Positions 56,822 to 64,000 of a DNA stretch of 64,000 bases are shown one piece after another. The position numbers were made by a program, and so were the translations under genes. Every line of letters begins with the position of its first letter. Position 1 is the first letter of the stretch. The notes below the pieces were generated by a model that was given only the letters and a program-made list of their open reading frames with translations, did no database searches and was not told the origin of the DNA. Source of the stretch: Psychromonas sp. psych-6C06 (GTDB lineage Bacteria; Pseudomonadota; Gammaproteobacteria; Enterobacterales; Psychromonadaceae); NCBI RefSeq assembly GCF_002835465.1, contig NZ_PIZM01000010.1, positions 86,691 through 150,690 on the forward strand, read 5' to 3'.

Positions 56822-58195
56822 TTAATATTCCCTGAGCGCCATCTCTTTTGCCCTGAGTATTGGATTCAAAATATATTCAAGCACAGTCCGCTTACTGATC
56901 ATGACATCAACAGTGGTCATCATCCCTGGAATAATAGGCATATCTTCCTTCCCAAGGTTATGCATGCTTGATTCGGTGGTTCTCACTCTTATTATATAAA
57001 AACTATTACCCTCTTCATCTTGGGTTGTATCTGCACTAATGTGTTCTACGACACCTTCTAGACCGCCATAACGTGTAAAGTCATAGGCAGTAATTTTTAC
57101 CATGGCAGGTAAACCGACATGTATAAAAGCAATATCTTTAGGAATAATTTTCGCTTCAACTAATAATTTATCTTCTGATGGCACTATTTCAATCAGTACT
57201 TCGCCCGGTTTAACAACACCACCCAGCGTGGTTATATGCAAAGTTTTTACGGTCCCTACGACAGGTGAAGTGATTAGAGCCTTACTTACTTTATCTTTTA
57301 CGCCAACTTGCGCTTCACTTAATCGAGAAAACTTTGATTGTAATTCATTAAGTTGTGCTCGTGCTTCAGTACGATACTTAAGCACCGCTTCACGCCTTTT
57401 GAGAATTGCTTCATCATAGGATGACTGCACTTTCGGTTTTAAAAGTCTCAGAGCATTGAGCTCTCCTTTAATATCATTCACAGTACGTTGCAGTTTTAAT
57501 AGCTCAATTTCAGGTACTATTTTTTTCTTAGCAAGCGGAACTGTTAATTTGAGCTCTCTATTAGCAAGATTTAAACTGCTTTTTAACGTATTAATTTTAG
57601 AAGTGATCTCTTTGACTTCCTGTTCACGCTGCTTTATTTGTTGCCCTTGAATAGCAACTTGGTTCTCTAAATTATTAATTCGCGTATTATATTCATCTTG
57701 ATTACGTGCAACCAGCTCTGCGGAACTTTGATTGAGGTCATCAGGGAAGTTTAGTTTAGCTTTATTGATTTTGACTTGTAATTGCCAAGCCTTAACATCT
57801 GCAACTAATACATCTCTTAATTCAGCACGCAAACGAATTATGTTAGCACGTAACGCATCGACCTCTTGTGTTTGCTGTGCCATATCAGAACGGAAACGAG
57901 TATCATCGATTCGAGCAATCAATTGTCCTTTAGTTACCTGCATACCCTCCGTAACATACAACTCTTGCAAGATGCCCCCATCAAGGCTTTGAATCACTTG
58001 TACCTGCGAGGAAGGAATAATCTTTCCTTCACCGCGTGTTACGCGATCTAACTCTGCAAAATACGCCCAGACAAGAAAACAACTAAATAGCGCAAACAGA
58101 GCCCAAATAGTTAAGCGATGCACGGTAGGCGTTTGCGTTAAAATTGCACCGTAAACATCATCTGCCATTTCTAAATCTTCTTTACTTATTTTCAT
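56822..58195 (-). CDS. HlyD-family type I secretion adaptor (LapC-like)
   Basis: A 457-residue membrane fusion protein. One transmembrane helix lies near residues 27-47. A lipoyl half follows (VIQSLDGGILQELYVTEGMQVTKGQLIARIDDTRF), then a long coiled coil (about 100-290) and the second half (KALITSPVVGTVKTLHITTLGGVVKPGEVLIEI). It links the ABC transporter to the TolC-type channel. Its start overlaps the ABC gene stop by four bases. Confidence 0.93.
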   Translation of the reverse strand: MKISKEDLEMADDVYGAILTQTPTVHRLTIWALFALFSCFLVWAYFAELDRVTRGEGKIIPSSQVQVIQSLDGGILQELYVTEGMQVTKGQLIARIDDTRFRSDMAQQTQEVDALRANIIRLRAELRDVLVADVKAWQLQVKINKAKLNFPDDLNQSSAELVARNQDEYNTRINNLENQVAIQGQQIKQREQEVKEITSKINTLKSSLNLANRELKLTVPLAKKKIVPEIELLKLQRTVNDIKGELNALRLLKPKVQSSYDEAILKRREAVLKYRTEARAQLNELQSKFSRLSEAQVGVKDKVSKALITSPVVGTVKTLHITTLGGVVKPGEVLIEIVPSEDKLLVEAKIIPKDIAFIHVGLPAMVKITAYDFTRYGGLEGVVEHISADTTQDEEGNSFYIIRVRTTESSMHNLGKEDMPIIPGMMTTVDVMISKRTVLEYILNPILRAKEMALREY

Positions 58196-60369
58196 TGCTT
58201 CGCTCCCTTCTTGGGTGCGCCATTTAGCAAGCCATTTTTTAACTGTTCTAATATTTTCTGTTTACTGCCATCCGCAACAAGATAACCTTTATCCAATACA
58301 ATAATTCGATCAACTAATTGTAATAGATGCATTTTATGGGTGATTAAAAACAGTGTACGATTCTGTGCAGTAACTTTCATAGACTCAATGAACAATCGCT
58401 CAGCACGAGCATCCAAACTAGCGGTCGGCTCATCCAGTAATAACATTTGTGGGTCGTTCAGAATAGCACGCGCGAGCGCAACGGCTTGACGTTGGCCACG
58501 AGATAATGACTTGCCACCTTCCCCAACTTGCAGTTCTAACCCTTGTGACTCCATATCGGTAAATAAACTAACACCCGACATTTGTACTGCGCGTAATAAT
58601 TGATACTCGGTTACTTGCTTTGTACCAAATAAGATATTGTCTTTGATTGAACCATGGAATAAAACAATATCCTGCGGTAGGTAACCTATATTACGTCTTA
58701 AATCGCTCGGGTGTATCTGCCCTTGATGTAAACCATCGTAACGAATGCTCCCCTGTTGGGGCTTAAATAGGCCTAGTAATAATTTGGCGAGCGTTGTTTT
58801 ACCTGAACCATTTCGTCCAATAATTGCAATTTTCTCACCCGGCTTAACTTTCAATGAAAGAGGGTTGAGTGCAGCTTTTTCGATATTAGGGTAATTAAAG
58901 CTTACATGTTCAAAAACTATATTTCCTTCAAGTTTAGTATGACTAGCAAGGTGACCTTTATCTTCAAATTCAGCCTCTTGTTCCATAATTCCATCGAGCT
59001 GCCTTAAGGAGCTGACCGTCTGGTTATAACGTGTCATTAATGCAGCTATTTTAGCCATCGGACCTACAGCACGGCTCGATAACATAACGGCAGCAATAAT
59101 ACCCCCCATAGAAATTAAGCCTTCAGAAACACGGTACACCCCCAACACAATGACTGCCACTACAACCATTTGCACAATAAAACTTGAAACATTCGCCACA
59201 GAGTTAGTAATAACTTTAGTTTTTAATTGCCATGTTGAAGTATGCCCTAACATCTGTTGCCATGCATTTTGTACAACCCCCTCAGCGCCATTCGCCTTTA
59301 TCGATTCTAAAGAAGAAAGGCTTTCAATAAGGTGACCATGCCGTAAACCAGAAAATTTATTACTCTCTTCAATAGCATGACGCAATCGTGCTTGTACTAA
59401 TAAGGCATAACCAAGAATGAGAACCGCTGCAATAACAGAGAAAACGGCAAGATCTCCAGCAACTAGGTAAATAATAAAGACAAAAAGAAAAGCAAAAGGA
59501 AGATCAACTAATGCAGTCACCGTTGCTGACGATAAAAACTCACGAACACTATCAAATTCGCCGAGCTGTCTGGCCATACCGCCAACACTTGGTGCTTGTT
59601 TTTCAAGAGAGATACCAATAACTTTTGCGAACAATTTTGAAGATGTTTGAATATCTACTTTTTTCCCGGCAACATCAATAAGGTAACCACGAAGCTGTTT
59701 AAGGATGAAATCAAAGGTATAAGCAACACTTGCACCTACAGCCAGAACCCATAAACTTTCAAAAGCTAAATTAGGTACAATTTTATCGTAAATATTCATT
59801 ACCAATAATGGAGACACCAATGCAAAAATGTTTACTAAAATAGAAGCAATGATTACATCACGATAGATAGGTGCCGACTCTCGAATCGTGCCCCATAACC
59901 AATGTTTATTGTTATCGCCAATATGTACATCAAAATCGCGATCTCCATGATATTTTTGTTTTATAAGAAAAAGGTAACCCACATAAACAGACTCTAATTC
60001 CTCTATGGTTAGTTTTTCTTCACCACCAGTTTCTGGTAATAAAATAAGAGCCACATTGGCTTTAAAGTCAATAGATTGAAGCACGCAAGCTTTTTGATCT
60101 TTAAGCATTAATATGCAAGGTAATAGCATTTTCGGAATATTATCGAGGCTTTTTCGACTTAATTTAGCACTAAGACCAGCGCGCATCGCGGCTTGTGGTA
60201 ATAACTCAGGAGAAAGGACACTCTGATCCAGTGGTAAACCAGCAGCTAACGCTTCAGCTGAGCAAGGATTACCAAAGTGCTCGCTGAGTAATACTAAGCA
60301 ATCAAGTAGTGGATCTTCACTTATACTTTGAGAGGCGTTAATTGTCCATTGTGACTGGGCAGCTGGCAT
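58192..60369 (-). CDS. Type I secretion ABC transporter (LapB-like)
   Basis: A 725-residue inner-membrane exporter. The N-terminal 130 residues form a C39-like domain (LLVLSEHFGNPCSAEAL region) that appears to lack a catalytic cysteine arrangement. Six transmembrane segments follow. The nucleotide-binding domain has Walker A IGRNGSGKTTLAKLLLG, signature SLSRGQRQAVALARAIL and Walker B MLLLDEPTASLD. It exports the large RTX adhesin encoded immediately upstream (after a 205-base gap). Confidence 0.94.
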   Translation of the reverse strand: MPAAQSQWTINASQSISEDPLLDCLVLLSEHFGNPCSAEALAAGLPLDQSVLSPELLPQAAMRAGLSAKLSRKSLDNIPKMLLPCILMLKDQKACVLQSIDFKANVALILLPETGGEEKLTIEELESVYVGYLFLIKQKYHGDRDFDVHIGDNNKHWLWGTIRESAPIYRDVIIASILVNIFALVSPLLVMNIYDKIVPNLAFESLWVLAVGASVAYTFDFILKQLRGYLIDVAGKKVDIQTSSKLFAKVIGISLEKQAPSVGGMARQLGEFDSVREFLSSATVTALVDLPFAFLFVFIIYLVAGDLAVFSVIAAVLILGYALLVQARLRHAIEESNKFSGLRHGHLIESLSSLESIKANGAEGVVQNAWQQMLGHTSTWQLKTKVITNSVANVSSFIVQMVVVAVIVLGVYRVSEGLISMGGIIAAVMLSSRAVGPMAKIAALMTRYNQTVSSLRQLDGIMEQEAEFEDKGHLASHTKLEGNIVFEHVSFNYPNIEKAALNPLSLKVKPGEKIAIIGRNGSGKTTLAKLLLGLFKPQQGSIRYDGLHQGQIHPSDLRRNIGYLPQDIVLFHGSIKDNILFGTKQVTEYQLLRAVQMSGVSLFTDMESQGLELQVGEGGKSLSRGQRQAVALARAILNDPQMLLLDEPTASLDARAERLFIESMKVTAQNRTLFLITHKMHLLQLVDRIIVLDKGYLVADGSKQKILEQLKNGLLNGAPKKGAKQ

Positions 60370-60500
60370 TTAAATACTCGAGTCCGTTTGATATTTAATT
60401 AAGTATATAACTTATAAAGGATTATAGGAAAGATAGGCGTAAAAAATAAAGTAAAATATAAGCTAAGTTATGTATTTACAGGATCTATCTAACAGATAAC

Positions 60501-60536
60501 AAAGAATGATACGAGCAAATGCTCGCATCATTCTTT
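60501..60536 (-). terminator. Long hairpin after the adhesin gene
   Basis: A 16-bp stem (60501-60516 with 60521-60536) with a four-base loop lies 38 bases after the adhesin stop. The single mismatch reads A-C on the plus strand but G-U in the minus-strand transcript, so the structure is best formed by the adhesin mRNA. The T run is poor, so it may only partly end transcription or protect the transcript end. Confidence 0.6.
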
Positions 60537-60574
60537 GCATAAGGTTAAAAGAGCCTGAATCGACTCATTTTAAT

Positions 60575-63500
60575 TTAGATATTTTCGTCAATACTGATCT
60601 CCATCGTTGTACTGTCAACACTGACATTATCACCAATAAACAGGGCACTATCACCATTATCTTTACTTAGTAGGTCATTAATGATTGTGACATCATCACT
60701 ACCAAGGTCAACTCCATCTAAAATGATAGTTTGCGTTACAACCCCGTCTCCTTCAGCCATAACATCGATAGTCGTATCGCCATTATTACTTTCGAAATCT
60801 AAGAAGTTATCTAAATTATCACCATCAGTTAGATGCAACAAATCACTTAAATCTAACTTATCACCTACAAGCTGATTAAAGTCTTGAATATGATCAGTGC
60901 CTACTTCACCATCCAACCAAACAAAGGTATCTGCACCACCATCACCAATAAGAAGGTCGTTGCCACTTCCACCTATGATAGTGTCATCACCAGCATCCCC
61001 ACGAACAACATCATCACCAGAGCCACCATCAAGTAAATCACTCCCTTTACCACCACGAAGTCCATCATTGTGAGAACCACCAAATATTTTATCTTCTCCA
61101 TCATGCCCGTAAAGCAAATCGTTACCCGATTCACCGTAGATAATATCATCACCAGTAAATGCATTAACAATATCGAAATCTGAGGTGCCTTGCTTGATAT
61201 TAGTGTTTAAGAAAGTATCGTCACCAACCATAGAAGCATCATCAGCAACCATAAAGTTTAAATTTTCAATTTGATTTTCAGCGCTATCAGCTAATAAACG
61301 AGCCTGTAATTCATCATCAGTGTCTCCAGCCTCAGCATTATCACTTTTACCGGTAGCCCCAGCATATATGATGTCATTTCCATCTCCCGACTCAACCCTA
61401 TCATTACTGCCATAAGTAAATATGGTTTGTGCATTACTAGCTGTCGGAGTATTGGCATTATTAAAACCAGCTTGTAATTGACGATCTCCATTATCATCGA
61501 AATAGTAAGAGCCAGAATTTGATTCAGACAGTTTGTCACCAGAAACCGTAACAGTATCAACAGCATAGCCTCCACGATTGTCACTACTTAAATCAATGCC
61601 ATAAATAGAAAATGTTTTTGATGCAGTATCGCCATTAGCATTTTCGGTTGACGTTGCTGTAATTTGTATATCAAATGGCACAGGTTGCGAAATAGGATCT
61701 GCCAAAGTAGATATTTTTAAACCCTTCAACTGTGCTGGAGTTAAGATCCAAGTCCCATCTAAAAGCGTTCCTTGTGATAACTGAGCACCACTTGGAATTC
61801 CCGAAATAGCAATACTCAGGGACTCACTACCATCATTATCATTAAGCAATGATTGAATTTCTAAGTTAGCTTCGAGTATGGAATTATTAGTAATAGTTGC
61901 CACATCTAATGAAGCCTCTAGACTTGGTGTATCAGCTATTGCAATAACAGCTATATCTAGCTCTTCACCATTAACAGTGATAGTGAAACTCTCATCACTA
62001 TTCTCAGGAGGTGTGATACTAACTTTATCAATGTTTGAGTTGGTGATGACCCATTTACCACTATTGGCTCCATTTACTGGTGCGGAAACCTGTTGGCCAT
62101 CAATTTTAACGATGTAACCCTCAGGTACATTTTCAATCACAGCTTTATTGTTAACTTCAGTTAAGGTAAGAGGGATATCAGTATCTTCATAACCTGAGAT
62201 TGCAGGAACATTCTTCACGTTAACAGTAATAGGCAAAGACGATTCAGCAGAATTGCCATTTGATGACTCAGTAGATGTTGCTACAACATTTAGTGTATAA
62301 GCTGTGTCAGTTTTTACTTCGACTGTTTGTAATGACAAATTACTTAGGTTCCAATTACTCACATCTATATTTGTAACTAAAGAGGTCGCAGTGAATAAAT
62401 TATTTCCATCTGTGAGTGTAAATCCGACAGGTATATCTTTGACTTCTACCTTTAGACTTTCAGAACGATCCACATCAACTAATGAAGCGTCAATATTTAA
62501 TGATACGTAAGATTTTTCATCTACATTAATCGAATTATTCGTATCTACATCTGTTACGGTTGGTTTTTGATAGCTGATAGTATTAATCAAATAATCATGG
62601 TTTGCACCTGGTGCAGTAAAGACTATTTGGTCAAAATCACCATTATTAGAAGGTTTAAGCGTATCTGCATCATCAACTCTATCAGTGCCACCAATATGTG
62701 TTTGCGAAATACCAACTTGCTGACCATTTTTATAAAATGTATAAGTTGCATGTTCTGATGAGTGTTTCCAAGAGAATGACACATCCACAGCGCTAATATT
62801 ATTATCAAAACTAATAATTAAAGATTCAGATGCGTTATTAGCGTTTGAGAAACCTAATTCTGTATTTGCTCCTGAAGCTTGCCCTACTACACCGAAACCA
62901 ACTGGTGATGCATTGATGCTAATTCCAGCAGGATTGCCACTTGCATCAATTGCCGTTACGACAAAACCGCTGTCTTGACTATTTACATTCGCAGTAGTTA
63001 TTGACTGAAGTTCAACTGTTTCAGTGGTTACGTTAAGTTGAGGGGCATCAGCAACCGCATCAACAACGATATTAGTCTGTGTAAGCGTAACGTCTTTACC
63101 ATCTGTCACCTTAATTGTTAATTTAGGATCATTGTCTGAATTAACAGAAGGTGTGAAAGTCCAAGTGCCATCATTGTTATCAACGATGTCACCAATATCA
63201 ACACTTAAACTAGCAATAGAAAGTACATCACCGTCGGCATCTGTAAACTTAGCTAAAATGTCAGACTCATTAATAATTAGAGGTGTATCTTCATCAGTCG
63301 TATAATTTAAAGGTTGAGTAGGGGTTATTAACTCAGGTGCGTCATTATCACCATGTACAACAACCGAAACGTCCGCCGTAGCAGTGCCACCTTGACCATC
63401 ACTAATTTCATAAGAAAAGTTAACAGTTACTTCCTCACCATCATCTAAAGACTGCAATGAAACATCGGGTGTAAACTGGATTTGTGGCTTACCATCTACA

Positions 63501-64000
63501 CTAACAATGATGGCTGTCCCGACTGTTTCCCCAGAACCATTAACTATAGTGGCAACATTACCATCAGTTACAAAGTCGTGTCCCTGCACATGTGTGATAA
63601 ATAATGAATCACCTTCAGGATCACTATCATTACTCAATACATCAATAGTAACTGCAGTATCTTCATCAGTGGAAATAAGATTACTTTCTAAGAAGACCTC
63701 ACCACTATTACCAGCGGCTAAAGAGAATGATTTGGATATTTGTGTACCATCAGCATAAGTAGTTGTAAGAACAACTGGTTCAAGATTTCCAGGATACCCA
63801 GCATCAGGTACATACTTAATCTCAGAGTCTGCACTATATGGACTGCCCACAATCATAGTAACCCAACTACCAGCGAAATCTTTGATTTCAACTACGCCTT
63901 GTAAAGGAGCACTATCAAGGGTTATTAACATTCCAGAATCAATTTCATTATCATCAACGGCAATGGGTGATTCATTGACATCGCCCACGGCAATGGTAAA
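60575..64000 (-). CDS. Large RTX adhesin, 3' part (LapA/BpfA-like)
   Basis: The open frame runs from the right window edge to a TAA at 60575-60577, giving the C-terminal 1141 residues of a larger protein. Bacterial cadherin-like and T1SS-type repeats come first (SFTIAVGDVNESPIAVDD-type linkers; about 100-320). A carbohydrate-binding-like region follows (SFSWKHSSEHATYTFYKNGQ; about 380-470), then more repeats. Calcium-binding RTX nonapeptides (GESGNDLLYGHDG, GGSGDDVVRGDAGDD) lie at about 950-1030. The end GVDLGSDDVTIINDLLSK is the type I secretion signal region. It should be held at the cell surface and released by the LapG-type protease; its N-terminal retention module lies beyond the window. 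Confidence 0.93.
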   Translation of the reverse strand, partial: FTIAVGDVNESPIAVDDNEIDSGMLITLDSAPLQGVVEIKDFAGSWVTMIVGSPYSADSEIKYVPDAGYPGNLEPVVLTTTYADGTQISKSFSLAAGNSGEVFLESNLISTDEDTAVTIDVLSNDSDPEGDSLFITHVQGHDFVTDGNVATIVNGSGETVGTAIIVSVDGKPQIQFTPDVSLQSLDDGEEVTVNFSYEISDGQGGTATADVSVVVHGDNDAPELITPTQPLNYTTDEDTPLIINESDILAKFTDADGDVLSIASLSVDIGDIVDNNDGTWTFTPSVNSDNDPKLTIKVTDGKDVTLTQTNIVVDAVADAPQLNVTTETVELQSITTANVNSQDSGFVVTAIDASGNPAGISINASPVGFGVVGQASGANTELGFSNANNASESLIISFDNNISAVDVSFSWKHSSEHATYTFYKNGQQVGISQTHIGGTDRVDDADTLKPSNNGDFDQIVFTAPGANHDYLINTISYQKPTVTDVDTNNSINVDEKSYVSLNIDASLVDVDRSESLKVEVKDIPVGFTLTDGNNLFTATSLVTNIDVSNWNLSNLSLQTVEVKTDTAYTLNVVATSTESSNGNSAESSLPITVNVKNVPAISGYEDTDIPLTLTEVNNKAVIENVPEGYIVKIDGQQVSAPVNGANSGKWVITNSNIDKVSITPPENSDESFTITVNGEELDIAVIAIADTPSLEASLDVATITNNSILEANLEIQSLLNDNDGSESLSIAISGIPSGAQLSQGTLLDGTWILTPAQLKGLKISTLADPISQPVPFDIQITATSTENANGDTASKTFSIYGIDLSSDNRGGYAVDTVTVSGDKLSESNSGSYYFDDNGDRQLQAGFNNANTPTASNAQTIFTYGSNDRVESGDGNDIIYAGATGKSDNAEAGDTDDELQARLLADSAENQIENLNFMVADDASMVGDDTFLNTNIKQGTSDFDIVNAFTGDDIIYGESGNDLLYGHDGEDKIFGGSHNDGLRGGKGSDLLDGGSGDDVVRGDAGDDTIIGGSGNDLLIGDGGADTFVWLDGEVGTDHIQDFNQLVGDKLDLSDLLHLTDGDNLDNFLDFESNNGDTTIDVMAEGDGVVTQTIILDGVDLGSDDVTIINDLLSKDNGDSALFIGDNVSVDSTTMEISIDENI

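Noticed and set aside
60973..61170. Alternative frames over the RTX repeats
   Set aside because: The regular GGxGxD codons create open shadow frames; only the adhesin frame shows real motifs.

Overview
The window looks like chromosome from a marine, AT-rich gammaproteobacterium of the order Alteromonadales; Psychromonas or a close relative is my best guess. The reasons are conserved gene neighbourhoods (cysK-ptsH-ptsI-crr; serB divergent from ytjB; priC-rsmS; a complete nap locus), small families typical of Vibrio/Shewanella/Psychromonas (DUF2960, DUF3465, DUF5610, YggL) and a Shewanella-type Bpf/Lap adhesin operon. The genus is inference.

Layout. 1-4741 is an accessory segment: a truncated gene, 850 bases of gene-poor sequence with attC-like repeats, a two-gene ATPase/partner module, a secreted DUF3465 protein and a P4-type integrase with three AGGTACAA repeats next to its start. 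4742-18003 is mostly core: sbcB, cysK, the PTS operon ptsHI-crr, then yffB-dapE-VanY peptidase-PilZ, a separate double-PilZ protein, serB and divergent ytjB. 18004-18871 is non-coding and holds one copy of a dispersed repeat. 18872-24597 carries a secreted GH19 chitinase, a DUF5610 protein, YggL, a trypsin-like protease and a small EAL protein.

24701-39358 is a contiguous nitrate-respiration block: molybdate uptake (modABC), molybdopterin synthesis (moaA, moaCDE, moaB, mobA), the periplasmic nitrate reductase (napFDAGHBC) and a NarQ/NarP-type two-component system. A perfect FNR palindrome lies upstream of napF and a molybdenum-cofactor riboswitch precedes moaA. Uptake of Mo, cofactor assembly, enzyme, electron delivery and nitrate sensing are therefore together.

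39380-51924 is housekeeping and mixed: dinG, a TSUP transporter, priC, rsmS (53 codons), a Cache chemoreceptor, acylphosphatase, two small conserved genes, a porin, a VanZ/kinase-like/IMPase-like operon, radD and a small unknown gene. A second copy of the dispersed repeat follows. 52151-64000 is a large-adhesin system in the Shewanella bpf order: RTX adhesin (3' part only; its N-terminus lies beyond the window), type I secretion ATPase, HlyD-type adaptor, TolC-type channel, OmpA-like lipoprotein, LapG-type protease and LapD-type c-di-GMP receptor. Together with the PilZ and EAL proteins this gives a strong c-di-GMP theme.

Most likely to be new: the ATPase plus 185-residue partner at 958-2929 (candidate defence module), the double-PilZ protein, and the kinase-like/IMPase-like operon.
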